Shown: positions 19,086-29,359, counted from the stretch's first letter. The stretch is DNA of 39,726 nucleotides from Bacteroidales bacterium (GCA_021739985.1 JAIPAR010000005.1:1-39726); one strand, 5' to 3'. Numbers and translations: made by a program. Notes: a model not told the origin generated them from the letters alone.

Positions 19086-20189
19086 TTGGATGATGAACTT
19101 TTAATTGATAAAAAGATGAAAAATCTTCTTAGTAAAATGAATTTGTTGCTGATGTTGGCAGCTTTTTCCCTGATTTCCTGCACAAGCACAACAAATACTT
19201 CCAAGGCAGGAAAGGAGGAATCAAATCGGGCATTTCGCCTGATGTTTTATAATGTTGAAAATTTGTTTGATACCGAAGATGATCCGAAAATAGATGATGC
19301 CGAATTCCTCCCAAATTCAGGTAAGAACTGGAATGCGGTCCGTTATCAACAAAAACTGGATAATATTGCCAGTGTAGTTCTTGCGATTGGTGAAGGAACT
19401 CCTCCTGATATGATTGGACTTTGTGAGATTGAGAATCAAAAGGTGCTGGATGATTTGTTAAAGCTGACTTTGCTTTCTAAACTGGATTATAAAATCATTC
19501 ATCAGGATTCTCCCGATGAACGAGGCATTGATGTTGCCGTTCTCTACCGTGCATCGGTTGTGAAGCCTTTGTATTACGAAGCCATTACGGTCGATTTAGG
19601 AAAAGGAAATCGTCCAACCCGCGATATCTTGTATTTTAAGTCGGTTCTGGATGGAATCGATACTTTACATTTTTTTGTCAACCATTGGCCATCCCGTTCG
19701 GGAGGTGAAGAAGCCTCAGCACCGAAGCGCCGCATTGCTGCTTATTCTTTACGAACGAAAGTTAATCAGCTTTTGGCCAAAAATGCGGATGCCCTAATCA
19801 TTATGACAGGTGATTTTAATGATGATCCCGAAAATGAAAGCATGCGGCTTGACTTAAACGCCGGTTTACCGCTCGATAGCACTAAAACGCTTGTGAATCT
19901 TACCTTGAACCTCCAACAAAATAAAAAGCCCGGAACTCTCAAATACAAAGGGAATTGGAATTATTTTGATCAGTTTGTGGTATCGAAGGGGTTTTATAAT
20001 CAAAAGGGAATTGAAACCGATGAATCTAGCTATCATATCTTTTCCGGTACGGCAGATAATCAGTTTTTATTAGAGCAAGATAGTCGTTATCAGGGAGTTG
20101 AGCCTTTTAGAACGTATCATGGGCAAAAATTTCATGGGGGATACAGCGATCATTTGCCGGTTTATGTAGATTTGTTTTTGCAGAAATAA
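19086..20189 (+). CDS. endonuclease/exonuclease/phosphatase family lipoprotein
   Basis: Lipobox AAFSLISC; LMFYNVENLFDTEDDP, GLCEIENQKVL, NHWPSRSGGEEAS, IIMTGDFNDDP, GYSDHLPVYV. True start probably MKNLLSKM. Confidence 0.9.
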   Translation: MDDELLIDKKMKNLLSKMNLLLMLAAFSLISCTSTTNTSKAGKEESNRAFRLMFYNVENLFDTEDDPKIDDAEFLPNSGKNWNAVRYQQKLDNIASVVLAIGEGTPPDMIGLCEIENQKVLDDLLKLTLLSKLDYKIIHQDSPDERGIDVAVLYRASVVKPLYYEAITVDLGKGNRPTRDILYFKSVLDGIDTLHFFVNHWPSRSGGEEASAPKRRIAAYSLRTKVNQLLAKNADALIIMTGDFNDDPENESMRLDLNAGLPLDSTKTLVNLTLNLQQNKKPGTLKYKGNWNYFDQFVVSKGFYNQKGIETDESSYHIFSGTADNQFLLEQDSRYQGVEPFRTYHGQKFHGGYSDHLPVYVDLFLQK

Positions 20190-20237
20190 AATTTAGACTA
20201 TTTTTGCCGCGCTTTCCAGATGGAAAGACTGCCTTAT

Positions 20238-20321
20238 GCCCAGGTGGTGAAATTGGTAGACACGCCAGCTTGAGGGGCTGGTTCCGGTTCCGGTGTGCAA
20301 GTTCGAGTCTTGTCCTGGGCA
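20238..20321 (+). tRNA. tRNA-Leu (anticodon GAG), 3' CCA not encoded
   Basis: Acceptor GCCCAGG/CCTGGGC, anticodon arm CCAGC-TTGAGGG-GCTGG, variable arm, T loop TTCGAGT; followed by aca rather than CCA. Confidence 0.93.
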
Positions 20322-20330
20322 CAAAAAAAA

Positions 20331-20360
20331 AGTCTCTGAATTTTCAGGGACTTTTTTTTA
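20331..20360 (+). terminator. intrinsic terminator after tRNA-Leu
   Basis: agtctctgaa-tt-ttcagggact followed by T8. Confidence 0.8.
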
Positions 20361-20367
20361 TTTTACT

Positions 20368-20553
20368 TTCCTCCTTCCTCTTTCAATGACTTGTTGATTC
20401 GTTTATTTGTTTATTTGTTCATTTGTTTCATGTTCCTCCTTCCTCTTTCCTCAGACCGAAGGTCGTTCCTCCTTCCTCTAGGCGAAGCCGTTCCTCCTTC
20501 CTCTTTCCTCAGGCGAAGCCGTTCCTCCTTCCTCTTTCCTCAGGCCGTAGGCC
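20368..20553. repeat. polypurine/polypyrimidine hairpin repeat array (five spacer copies, four stems)
   Basis: Spacer ttcctccttcctctttc(ctca) at 20368, 20433, 20466 (shortened), 20491 and 20522; stems gaccgaaggtc (20454-20464), ggcgaagcc (20481-20489 and 20512-20520), ggccgtaggcc (20543-20553). Confidence 0.9.
20401..20432. repeat. four-copy degenerate 8-bp tandem repeat
   Basis: GTTTATTT GTTTATTT GTTCATTT GTTTCATG. Confidence 0.85.
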
Positions 20554-21436
20554 CTTCCTTCCTTTTTTCTTTGGCCGCTTTCAGCGTGTTCTGTAAAAGC
20601 GAAACAATCGTCATTAATCCTACGCCGCCCGGAACAGGGGTAATATATCCTGCAACCTGCGATACGGATTCAAATTGTACATCACCGATGATACGGAAGC
20701 CGCTTTTTGTTTCCGTAGAAGGAATACGGTGAATTCCAACATCGATAACCGTTGCGCCCGGCTTAACCATATCAGCTGTCACAAACTCCGGCTTGCCAAT
20801 GGCGACAATTAAAATGTCAGCCCGGCTACAAACTTCTTTTAAATTTTTAGTACGGCTATGGCACAAAGTAACTGTACCGTTACCGGGATAAGCTTTTCGG
20901 GATAGTAAAATACTGATTGGCGTTCCAACGATATTACTTCTGCCTAAAACAACAATCTCTTTCCCATCGGTTTCAATCTTATAACGAGCGATAAGCTCCA
21001 TGATTCCGGCAGGTGTTGCACTTACGAAGGCTGGGATGTTTAATGCCATCTTCCCTACATTGCTAGGATGAAATCCATCCACATCTTTATCTGGGTTTAC
21101 AGCTGCAATCACCTTGTCCTCATTAATATGGGAAGGTAAGGGTAATTGAACGATAAATCCATCTACTCCGGGATTGTTATTCAAATCCTGAATGGTTTGT
21201 AACAGTGTTTCCTCACTGATGTCTTCCGGAAAATGCAAGTCAATGGATTCAAATCCAACTTGTTGACAGGATTTTACTTTGCTAGCCACATAGGTAGCTG
21301 AGGCACCTTCATTTCCAACCATTACGACAGCCAATGCGGGAGCTCGTAAGCCTTGTTCCTTCATTTTCAGTACTTCGGCTGCAATTTCTTCTTTAACCTG
21401 GGCTGCTATCAGTTTACCATCAATAATAATTGCCAT
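20540..21436 (-). CDS. folD: bifunctional methylenetetrahydrofolate dehydrogenase/methenyltetrahydrofolate cyclohydrolase
   Basis: [88 protein letters not shown]. Confidence 0.97.
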   Translation of the reverse strand: MAIIIDGKLIAAQVKEEIAAEVLKMKEQGLRAPALAVVMVGNEGASATYVASKVKSCQQVGFESIDLHFPEDISEETLLQTIQDLNNNPGVDGFIVQLPLPSHINEDKVIAAVNPDKDVDGFHPSNVGKMALNIPAFVSATPAGIMELIARYKIETDGKEIVVLGRSNIVGTPISILLSRKAYPGNGTVTLCHSRTKNLKEVCSRADILIVAIGKPEFVTADMVKPGATVIDVGIHRIPSTETKSGFRIIGDVQFESVSQVAGYITPVPGGVGLMTIVSLLQNTLKAAKEKRKEGPTA

Positions 21437-21447
21437 AGTGATTTTTT

Positions 21448-22788
21448 TTAGCGCTTTCTGGCCGGATTTTTACCCATCATTTGTTTTAACTGCTGACCTT
21501 TGTTTGTGGTCATCATACGCATCATTCTTCGGGTTTCATCAAATTGTTTTAATAAGCGATTGACTTCCTGAATGGACGTGCCTGAACCGTCGGCAATTCG
21601 CTTCTTACGACCTGCATTGAGTATTTCAGGTGTTTCACGTTCCTGATTGGTCATAGATTGGATAATGGCTTCGATTCCTTTAAAAGCATCATCATCAATA
21701 TCTAAATCTTTAATGGCTTTTCCAACTCCCGGAATCATGCTGGCTAAATCTTTCAGATTACCCATTTTTTTAATCTGGCCGATTTGTTGCAGAAAATCAT
21801 TGAAATTGAACTGATTTTTGGCAATTTTTCGCTGTAATCGCTTTGCTTCTTCTTCGTCAAATTGCTCCTGTGCTTTTTCAACCAGCGAAACAATATCACC
21901 CATCCCTAAAATACGATCGGCCATACGATTCGGGTGGAAAATATCGAGAGCTTCCATTTTTTCGCCCGTTCCGATAAATTTAATCGGCTTATTGACGATA
22001 CTTTTGATTGATAAAGCTGCTCCACCGCGAGTATCACCGTCCATTTTGGTAAGAATCACTCCGTCGAAATCCAGTCGGTCGTTGAATTCTTTGGCTGTAT
22101 TAACGGCATCCTGTCCGGTCATGGAATCAACCACGAAAAGAATCTCATGGGGATTGACGGCCTCTTTGATGTTGGCGATTTCGTTCATCATTTCTTCATC
22201 AACAGCCAAACGTCCGGCGGTATCGATGATGACCAGGTTGTAACCATGCATTTTCGCATGTTTAACGGCTTCTTTGGCGATTTTGACCGGGTCTTTTTGA
22301 TTTTCTTCGGAATAAACCGGGATGCCAATGTTTTCACCCAATATTTTTAATTGTTGAATAGCCGCAGGACGATACACGTCGCAGGCAACCAACAAAGGAG
22401 TTTTTCCTTTTTTCGTCTTGAGAAAATTGGCAAGTTTACCGGAGAAAGTAGTTTTCCCGGAACCTTGAAGACCGGCCATCAGGATAATGGATGGATTGGT
22501 TTTAATATTCAGCTCGGCAGTGTCACCACCCATCAGAGCTGCCAGTTCATCATGAACCAGCTTTACCATCATTTGTCCCGGTTTTACCGATTTCAAGACG
22601 TCTTGACCTAAAGCTTTTTCTTTGACAGTTTCGGCAAAGGTTTTTGCAATTTTAAAATTGACATCCGCATCGAGCAATGCACGCCTAACATCTTTCAATG
22701 TTTCTGCGATATTAATCTCAGTTATACGGCCTTCTCCCTTGAGAAGTTTTAAGGAACGGTCTAATCGGTCGGATAAATTCTCAAACAT
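21448..22788 (-). CDS. ffh: signal recognition particle protein Ffh
   Basis: [45 protein letters not shown]-terminal M domain [11 protein letters not shown]. Confidence 0.97.
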   Translation of the reverse strand: MFENLSDRLDRSLKLLKGEGRITEINIAETLKDVRRALLDADVNFKIAKTFAETVKEKALGQDVLKSVKPGQMMVKLVHDELAALMGGDTAELNIKTNPSIILMAGLQGSGKTTFSGKLANFLKTKKGKTPLLVACDVYRPAAIQQLKILGENIGIPVYSEENQKDPVKIAKEAVKHAKMHGYNLVIIDTAGRLAVDEEMMNEIANIKEAVNPHEILFVVDSMTGQDAVNTAKEFNDRLDFDGVILTKMDGDTRGGAALSIKSIVNKPIKFIGTGEKMEALDIFHPNRMADRILGMGDIVSLVEKAQEQFDEEEAKRLQRKIAKNQFNFNDFLQQIGQIKKMGNLKDLASMIPGVGKAIKDLDIDDDAFKGIEAIIQSMTNQERETPEILNAGRKKRIADGSGTSIQEVNRLLKQFDETRRMMRMMTTNKGQQLKQMMGKNPARKR

Positions 22789-22847
22789 GTTTTATTTTTT
22801 TGACCCGCAAAAATAGTAAATTCAATGATTTATTTCCCCTTTTACTC

Positions 22848-22855
22848 TACCTTTG
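22848..22855 (+). promoter_or_regulatory. Bacteroidota -7 box match TACCTTTG upstream of arginine deiminase gene
   Basis: tacctttg 81 bp before ATG 22936. Confidence 0.45.
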
Positions 22856-22935
22856 CCCGCGGATTTTTCATTCGGAAAGATTCATTGCTTCCCTTGCCTT
22901 GTCAGGGGAATATTTATTAATGAAATGATAATGAA

Positions 22936-24207
22936 ATGACTACACAGGAACTTAATTATGAAGGTGTTTTAGTAAACTCGGAAGTTGGCGAACTTGAGGC
23001 AGTTATCACCCATACGATGGGGGCTGAAGTTGAGAACATGACTCCCGAAAATGCCGAAAGAGCTTTATACAGTGATATCCTGAATCTTTCCGTCGCCCTT
23101 CAGGAATATGGACAATTTAATCATGTCTTGAAGAAATTAACCCATGTGTATGAGGTGAATGATTTATTGACCGATATACTGAAACAAGATTATGTGAAAT
23201 CCGAACTGATTGGGAAAGTTTGCGCTTGTAGCATTGGCCCCTGTGAAAAGGAGTTTTTGTTTGAACAACAGCCAACAGAACTTGCCCGCTTTCTGATTGA
23301 AGGGGTCGAAATGAAAAAGAACAATCTTTCCAGGTTCTTAAGTGATCAGCGGTATGCGATTAAACCATTGCACAATTTTTTCTTTACGCGGGATTCGGCT
23401 ATCTCGGTGAATGATAAAGTTATGATTGCCAAAATGGCAAGCACTGTGCGTGATCGCGAAGCACAGATCATGGAGGCCATTTTTAAATATCATCCGGCAT
23501 TTGCAGGCAGCTCCACTTTTTCATTCTCTGATTCTCCCGGCCAGGGAAAAATTAGCTACGAAGGCGGAGATGTCCTGGTGGCTAAAGATAATATTCTGAT
23601 TATTGGCTACAGTTCCCGAACTACTACTTTTGGGATTGACCTGATTATTGAATCCATGAAATTAAAAAGAACACTTCAACATATAATTGTTCAGGAATTA
23701 CCTACCGACCGGGAAAGTTTTATTCACCTTGATATGGTTTTTACGCTGCTTAGCCAAACCGAATGTATGGTCTATGAGCCTGTGGTCATGCAACCTAACC
23801 GATATAAAACCATTCATGTTCAAATCGAAGGACAGCAAGTGAAAATTAAGGAGGAAAATAATATCCTGGAAGCTCTTCATAAGCTTGGAATTGATTTAAA
23901 ACCAATTTATTGTGGCGGTTTAACAGACTCCTGGATTCAAGAGCGGGAACAATGGCACAGCGGTGCGAACTTTTTTGCAGTGGGTCCCGGCAAAATTATT
24001 GGTTATGGCAGGAATACCTATACCATCGATGAACTGAATAATCATGGCTATGAAATCCTGTCTGCCGCCCGAATAATGAGTGGAGAACTGAATCCGCATG
24101 ATTATTCAAAATATGTCATCACTATTGATGGCTCGGAATTATCTCGGGGTGGTGGCGGTGCCAGATGCATGACAATGCCCGTCCGACGGAAAGAATTAAG
24201 CTGGTAA
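22936..24207 (+). CDS. arcA: arginine deiminase
   Basis: SEVGELEAVITHTMGAEVENMTPEN, FTRDSAISVNDKVMIAKMAS, YEGGDVLV, GGGGARCMTMPVRR. Confidence 0.93.
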   Translation: MTTQELNYEGVLVNSEVGELEAVITHTMGAEVENMTPENAERALYSDILNLSVALQEYGQFNHVLKKLTHVYEVNDLLTDILKQDYVKSELIGKVCACSIGPCEKEFLFEQQPTELARFLIEGVEMKKNNLSRFLSDQRYAIKPLHNFFFTRDSAISVNDKVMIAKMASTVRDREAQIMEAIFKYHPAFAGSSTFSFSDSPGQGKISYEGGDVLVAKDNILIIGYSSRTTTFGIDLIIESMKLKRTLQHIIVQELPTDRESFIHLDMVFTLLSQTECMVYEPVVMQPNRYKTIHVQIEGQQVKIKEENNILEALHKLGIDLKPIYCGGLTDSWIQEREQWHSGANFFAVGPGKIIGYGRNTYTIDELNNHGYEILSAARIMSGELNPHDYSKYVITIDGSELSRGGGGARCMTMPVRRKELSW

Positions 24208-25302
24208 ATCATTCATGATTCGTATGCCGGCTTCATCAATGTGAAAAAGGCGATGCGCTTGCCGGTCTGCTTCCAGTAGCTTGCTAATACGCTCCGGATT
24301 GGTATCGGTAATGAAAATCTGACCAAATTCTTCAGTGGTGACAATTTTGATGATTCTTTCCACCCGGTCATTATCGAGTTTATCAAAAATATCATCCAAT
24401 AATAAAATAGGCCGAAGACCTGTTTTCTCTCGAATAAATTGATATTGTGCTAATTTTAAGGCAATTAAGAAGGTTTTTTGCTGGCCTTGACTTCCAAATT
24501 TTCGGATTGGCTGATTGTTTAGCAGCAATTGCAAATCATCTCTGTGAATCCCTTTGCTGGTGTATTGAAGCACTATATCTTTTTGAAAATTGTTTTCTAA
24601 TAGCTTAGCTAAGTCACCCTGAGATAAATGGCTTTCATACAGGAAGCTTACTTGCTCCCGGTCGAGGCTGATTTTGCGGTAATAGGTTTGGAAAACAGGG
24701 GTGATTTCTTCGATGAAGGTTTTCCTTTTGGTATAAATCTCCTCAGCCTTTCCCGCTAACTGTTCATCATAAATTTGGAAAGTAAGTTGTTGGGAAGCTG
24801 CCTGATGTTGTTTTAATAATTTATTCCGCTGCGTAAGAATCCGATTGTATTGAATTAAAGCATCCAGATAACCAGAATCGAATTGACTAATTACTGAATC
24901 TGGTAATTTTCGCCTTTCTTCACTTCCCAAATGGATAAAATCACTGTCGGCAGGAGATTTCATCACCAGCGGGAGAAGCCCGATATGCTCGGAAAAAGTA
25001 GTGTACTCTTTTTTATTCCGCTTAATTGTTTTCTTCTGACCCCTTTTTACACCTACCTGTATGTTTTCTTCCATATTCTTCCGGAGATAGTATCCCTGAA
25101 TCATGAAAAAATCCTCATCATTCAAAATATTTTGAGAATCGATAGGGTTAAAGTTTGATTTACAGAAGGATAGGTAATAGATGGCATCCAGCAAATTTGT
25201 TTTTCCAACGCCATTGTTCCCTGTAAAGCAATTAATTTTAGGTGAAAAATCGAGATTGATTTCCAGGTAATTCTTGAAATTTAATAATGCCAGTTGCTTT
25301 AT
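24196..25302 (-). CDS. recF: DNA replication/repair protein RecF
   Basis: MFIKQLALLNFKNYLEINLDFSPKINCFTGNNGVGKTNLLDAIYYLSFCKS, GSQGQQKTFLIALKLAQY, PILLLDDIFDKLD; ORF track extends upstream to 25356. Overlaps arcA by 12 bp at the 3' end. Confidence 0.95.
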   Translation of the reverse strand: MKQLALLNFKNYLEINLDFSPKINCFTGNNGVGKTNLLDAIYYLSFCKSNFNPIDSQNILNDEDFFMIQGYYLRKNMEENIQVGVKRGQKKTIKRNKKEYTTFSEHIGLLPLVMKSPADSDFIHLGSEERRKLPDSVISQFDSGYLDALIQYNRILTQRNKLLKQHQAASQQLTFQIYDEQLAGKAEEIYTKRKTFIEEITPVFQTYYRKISLDREQVSFLYESHLSQGDLAKLLENNFQKDIVLQYTSKGIHRDDLQLLLNNQPIRKFGSQGQQKTFLIALKLAQYQFIREKTGLRPILLLDDIFDKLDNDRVERIIKIVTTEEFGQIFITDTNPERISKLLEADRQAHRLFHIDEAGIRIMNDLPA

Positions 25303-25368
25303 GAACATAGGAAATGGTGTTTCTGCAAAAATAGAATTAAACAGCTTGATTTTCATCCTTAAAAAATA

Positions 25369-25376
25369 TACATTTG
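25369..25376 (+). promoter_or_regulatory. Bacteroidota -7 box TACATTTG for the TPR gene
   Basis: cttg (25345-25348) - N20 - tacatttg, 29 bp before ATG 25405. Confidence 0.55.
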
Positions 25377-25404
25377 CGCTGTTTTTTAAAAATAAGAAGA
25401 TAAT

Positions 25405-26089
25405 AATGGCAAAGGTAAAAAAGACTCATACAGAGGAAAATCTCGAGATTGTAGAAGGCGCTTTGAGTAAATCAGAACAGTTTATTGAAGCGAATAGTAA
25501 ATTACTATCGATGGTTTTAGGTGGAATTATTGTGGTTGTAGCTATTTATTTTGCTTATACTCGGTTATATGTTGCTCCTAAACAAGATGCTGCTGAAACT
25601 GAAATGTTTTATGCCGAAACCTATTTTGAAAAAGACTCTTTCAATCTCGCATTGAATGGAGACGGTAATCATGAAGGTTTTCTTTACATCATGAAAGAGT
25701 ACGGTGGAACAAAAGCTGCCAATCTGTCTCATTATTATGCAGGCTTCTGTTACTTAAATCTGGGCGAATTTCAGCAGGCAATCGATCAGCTGGAGAGTTT
25801 CAGCGGAAAAGAGCCAATGTTGAGTGCAATGGCTCTTGGTGGCCTCGGAGACGCTTATGCAGAGATGGGCAATAAATCAAAAGCAATTTCTTATTACGAA
25901 GATGCTGCTGCTATCGAAAATGAATTCACAGCACCTATGTTCCTGTTTAAAGCCGGGTTGATGTACGAGTCAGATGGAAAATATCAGGATGCTATTGATG
26001 CTTATGAGAAAATCCATAGCGATTATGCACTGTCAACCGAAGGCAGAACCATCCTGAAATATATTGAAAGAGCCAAACTGAACCTCTGA
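25405..26089 (+). CDS. tetratricopeptide repeat membrane-anchored protein
   Basis: [34 protein letters not shown], single TM helix [19 protein letters not shown] repeats ([24 protein letters not shown]). ORF-track start 25274 overlaps recF and is unlikely. Confidence 0.88.
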
Positions 26090-26109
26090 TTTTATAAAAT
26101 ATTATTGTG

Positions 26110-26140
26110 AAAAACTGTTTCTAAGGAGGCAGTTTTTTTT
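26110..26140 (+). terminator. intrinsic terminator after the TPR gene
   Basis: aaaaactgtttc-taag-gaggcagtttttttt hairpin with two G-U pairs and a T tract. Confidence 0.7.
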
Positions 26141-26156
26141 ATTTTATTCCGATGAT

Positions 26157-26660
26157 ATGGCAACTTCATTAAAGAATTTATCCGCCTATACACCTGATGA
26201 AATCCCTTCTGGAAAAGGTATGAAAATTGGGATTGTATGCGCTGAATGGAATCCGGAAATTACCTTTGCCCTTCGGGATGGGGCTCATGATACTTTGCTC
26301 AGGCATGGCGTTCAGGAGGAAGATATTTTTCATTCTACTGTCCCCGGCACTTTTGAATTAACCTCCGGTGCTCAATACTTCTTAGAATATACCGAAGTGG
26401 AGGCTGTGATTATACTGGGTTGTGTGATTCAAGGTGAAACCCGGCATTTCGATTTTATCTGTCAAGGTGTTACTCAAGGCGCTATTCAATTAATAACCGA
26501 ATACATTACTCCCGTGATTTTTGGCGTTCTAACCACTCAAACGCAAGAACAAGCCAAGGACCGTGCCGGTGGCAAACATGGGAATAAAGGCGTGGAAGCG
26601 GCTGTTACAGCGTTGAAGATGATTGACTTGCAGCGGAAAATGAAGCCGGCTGAGGCTTAA
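26157..26660 (+). CDS. ribH: 6,7-dimethyl-8-ribityllumazine synthase
   Basis: [98 protein letters not shown]. Confidence 0.97.
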   Translation: MATSLKNLSAYTPDEIPSGKGMKIGIVCAEWNPEITFALRDGAHDTLLRHGVQEEDIFHSTVPGTFELTSGAQYFLEYTEVEAVIILGCVIQGETRHFDFICQGVTQGAIQLITEYITPVIFGVLTTQTQEQAKDRAGGKHGNKGVEAAVTALKMIDLQRKMKPAEA

Positions 26661-27523
26661 GCTCCCAATAATTGGGCTAATTCCTCCAGATTTTTAACCT
26701 TCCGGTCGAGTGCGGCCTGTTGATAGGACTGTATCAGATTTTGAATAATTCTTTGCATAATTGCCAGCGTATCACAAGGTTTGTAATAGGTGTCTTCCTG
26801 TTTAAGCTTTTGCTGTTCTAAATACGTATCAATATCCTTACGACTAAATACAATTCCTTTATTGAAAGGATTGATATAAAATAACACATCTCGTTCTTCA
26901 GGTGGCAAATGATTTTTTTCAAGATTTTCATCCAAATACGCTACAACGAAATTTTTAGGAAGATTTACCCCGTAAATGGGAATTTGAAGACGCCGGGCAA
27001 TTTCAGAATAGATAATTGCTAAACTGATTGGATTCCCTTTTTTTAATTCCAGTACCTGGTTTATATAAGAATTTCGAGGGTTGAAGTAAGTCTTTACATC
27101 TCCTGAAAATTTATGAAGTTCAAAAATCACATGATTTAATACTTTTACCTTTTCAAGTGCAGTAAGATTATCACTTAGTTCCAGCCAAACATCATATTTG
27201 AGCTGCTCTATTTTTAGATTGATATCTTCATACATTAAATCCGGGAATTGGAATTTGGCTAACAAACAAGCCCCCTTCAAAAGTTCATTGCTTTCGTTAG
27301 CCAGCCAGGCTTTCAATTCGGTTTTTATTTGTCGAAATTGAATATCATCAATCAAATCTTCTATTCGTTCGCGTAGCGATTCATCCGGAGTGGTTTCCCA
27401 GGCTTTTTCCAATTCAGGAATAACTTCAGTTCCATATAAATTGAATTGACCTTTCACCGATTCAAATACCGCCGGATCAGGATCGTCTAATAATACAAGC
27501 AAGGCTGAGAGGGTTCCATTCAT
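26657..27523 (-). CDS. SirB1-like / transglutaminase-like family protein
   Basis: [50 protein letters not shown]. Confidence 0.85.
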   Translation of the reverse strand: MNGTLSALLVLLDDPDPAVFESVKGQFNLYGTEVIPELEKAWETTPDESLRERIEDLIDDIQFRQIKTELKAWLANESNELLKGACLLAKFQFPDLMYEDINLKIEQLKYDVWLELSDNLTALEKVKVLNHVIFELHKFSGDVKTYFNPRNSYINQVLELKKGNPISLAIIYSEIARRLQIPIYGVNLPKNFVVAYLDENLEKNHLPPEERDVLFYINPFNKGIVFSRKDIDTYLEQQKLKQEDTYYKPCDTLAIMQRIIQNLIQSYQQAALDRKVKNLEELAQLLGA

Positions 27524-27526
27524 GGG

Positions 27527-28405
27527 CTAGTCATTCAGTGCTTCAATAATCGATAAGCTGGTGTCAATCATGCGTTGGATTGTATCATTAAAGTTATTAT
27601 CGAAGGTATTGTTCACCCGGTTTGCGATAATCGTACAAATGGTCAGGGCATCATGCCCTAATAAGGCAGACAGCGCATAAATCGCAGAGCCTTCCATTTC
27701 GTAATTTACAATTCTACGGCCATCTTTCACGAAGCTCGGAATCTTATCATTGATTCCGGGCATGGCCAGGGGAAGGCGTAACTGCCGGCCTTGTGGTCCA
27801 TAAAAACCCGGGGCGGAAATCGTAACTCCACTTACAAATGCATCTTTGAAGGCATTAAATAAAGCCGGTGATGATTTAACAAGATAAGGCCGGTTTAAAT
27901 TAGGAGCCCAGCCAACATGCTGCATGAATTCTTCTTCAAAAGCAGCATCACGAATGGCAGGATCATGCGCATAAAAGTGCAAAACCGGATCAAAACCCAA
28001 TGCGTATTCTGAACATACAATCGAGCCGGAAACAATATCTTTCTGTAAAGCACCAGAAGTGCCTAATCGTATGATTTTAAGCCTTTTGTGTTCCTTTTTA
28101 ACCTCCATTTGCTCGAAGTCGATATTGGCCACTGCATCTAATTCGTTTAACACAATGTCAATATTGTCGGTCCCAATGCCGGTTGAAAGAACGGTTATTC
28201 TTTTATGCTTGTAAAAACCTGTTTTCCAAACAAATTCACGATGTTCACCCTGATATTCAATGGTGTTGAATCGGGTGCAAATCAAATTTACACGAGAAGG
28301 ATCACCTACCAGGATTACCGTGTCAGCTAATTCTTCCGGACGAATGTCGATGTGGTAAATGGAGCCTCGACCGGTAATAATTAATTCAGAAGGAGGAATT
28401 GGCAT
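27527..28405 (-). CDS. nucleoside phosphorylase (uridine-phosphorylase-like)
   Basis: VILVGDPSRVNLICTRF, STGIGTDNIDIVLNELDAVANIDF, RLGTSGALQKDI, NYEMEGSAIYALSALLGHDALTIC. Confidence 0.88.
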   Translation of the reverse strand: MPIPPSELIITGRGSIYHIDIRPEELADTVILVGDPSRVNLICTRFNTIEYQGEHREFVWKTGFYKHKRITVLSTGIGTDNIDIVLNELDAVANIDFEQMEVKKEHKRLKIIRLGTSGALQKDIVSGSIVCSEYALGFDPVLHFYAHDPAIRDAAFEEEFMQHVGWAPNLNRPYLVKSSPALFNAFKDAFVSGVTISAPGFYGPQGRQLRLPLAMPGINDKIPSFVKDGRRIVNYEMEGSAIYALSALLGHDALTICTIIANRVNNTFDNNFNDTIQRMIDTSLSIIEALND

Positions 28406-28455
28406 CTTTTTAATTTTTTAAGGTTCAAAAGTACAAAACTTTACTCTCTCCCTCT

Positions 28456-28463
28456 TATATTTG
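28456..28463 (+). promoter_or_regulatory. Bacteroidota -7 box match TATATTTG upstream of the universal stress protein gene
   Basis: tatatttg 24 bp before ATG 28487. Confidence 0.45.
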
Positions 28464-28486
28464 CTGAAAACTTCTGATATCCAACT

Positions 28487-29359
28487 ATGACACACGCTTC
28501 ACATATTTTAGTTCCAATCGATTTTTCAGAACAATCCAGTCTTGCGCTGGAATATGCTTTTCGGCTGGCTCGAAAAGCAAATGCTGATATTTTTCTCCTG
28601 CATGTACTTAAAGTCACTAAAAGTTGGCTTGGGATATTTAGTCATGAAGAGCAGCAAGATATCAATCATAAAATTGAAGATAAATTGCTGGGACTGGCTA
28701 AGCAATACAAAACGGGTTCACCTGTGAAGCTAACTGCCCTGGTTAAGGATGGCAAACTGCTTGAAACGATTCTCGATACTGCAAAGGAAATTGATGCCCA
28801 TTTGATTATCGTTGGAACTCATCCTTCCAATAATTTTAAACAAAAAATCATCGGGCATAATGCCTACCGACTTGTCAAAGAATCTCCTTGTCCCGTGATT
28901 ACAATTAAAGGGAAAATACCCAGTACCGATTGCGGAAATATTTTATTGCCGCTTGATTTAACCAAAGAAACCCGCGAAAAAGTTAACCATGCTATTTTCT
29001 TCGCTAAACTTTTTGATGCAAAAGTGCATGCAGTGTCAGTGATTACTACATCCAACGAGGACTTGCTGAAGAAACTGAATGTCCAAATGCAGCAAGTAAT
29101 TAAGTTCATGAAGCAAAATGAAGTGGACTGTTCATGGAATGTGATTCGCTCCGAAAATGGCCCCGAAGCAATTTCAGTGAAACTACTTGAATATGCTGTG
29201 GAAAAAGAAGCTGATATGATGATTATTATGATTCAACAAGAGATGGAAATCACCGAGTATTTTATCGGTTCAACCGCATCAGAAATCATTTCAACATCGG
29301 ATATTCCTATTTTAAGTGTTCTCCCCAAATTCCGATATCAGTATTTTCTTTCCCGATAA
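28487..29359 (+). CDS. universal stress protein (two UspA-like domains)
   Basis: HILVPIDFSEQSSLALEYAFRLARKANADIFLLHVL ... LIIVGTHPSNNFKQKIIGHNAYRLVKESPCPVITIK, and a second divergent domain. Confidence 0.9.
   Translation: MTHASHILVPIDFSEQSSLALEYAFRLARKANADIFLLHVLKVTKSWLGIFSHEEQQDINHKIEDKLLGLAKQYKTGSPVKLTALVKDGKLLETILDTAKEIDAHLIIVGTHPSNNFKQKIIGHNAYRLVKESPCPVITIKGKIPSTDCGNILLPLDLTKETREKVNHAIFFAKLFDAKVHAVSVITTSNEDLLKKLNVQMQQVIKFMKQNEVDCSWNVIRSENGPEAISVKLLEYAVEKEADMMIIMIQQEMEITEYFIGSTASEIISTSDIPILSVLPKFRYQYFLSR

Noticed and set aside
20238-20321. tRNA-Leu as an integration site for a mobile element
   Set aside because: No integrase and no duplicated tRNA 3' end was seen downstream; the neighbouring array does not copy tRNA sequence.
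20433-20553. Regular repeats that could suggest a CRISPR array
   Set aside because: The units are near-identical throughout with no unique spacers, the period is about 31 bp in total, and no cas genes are in the window.
20391-20732. 113-aa plus-strand ORF
   Set aside because: Translates the repeat array and antisense folD; low-complexity composition, spurious.
25274-25404. N-terminal extension of the TPR ORF overlapping recF
   Set aside because: Contains the TACATTTG promoter match; [12 protein letters not shown] at 25405 is the likely start.
26657-26660. ribH and SirB1-like stops sharing TTAA
   Set aside because: Convergent genes overlapping through a palindromic stop are common and need no special explanation.
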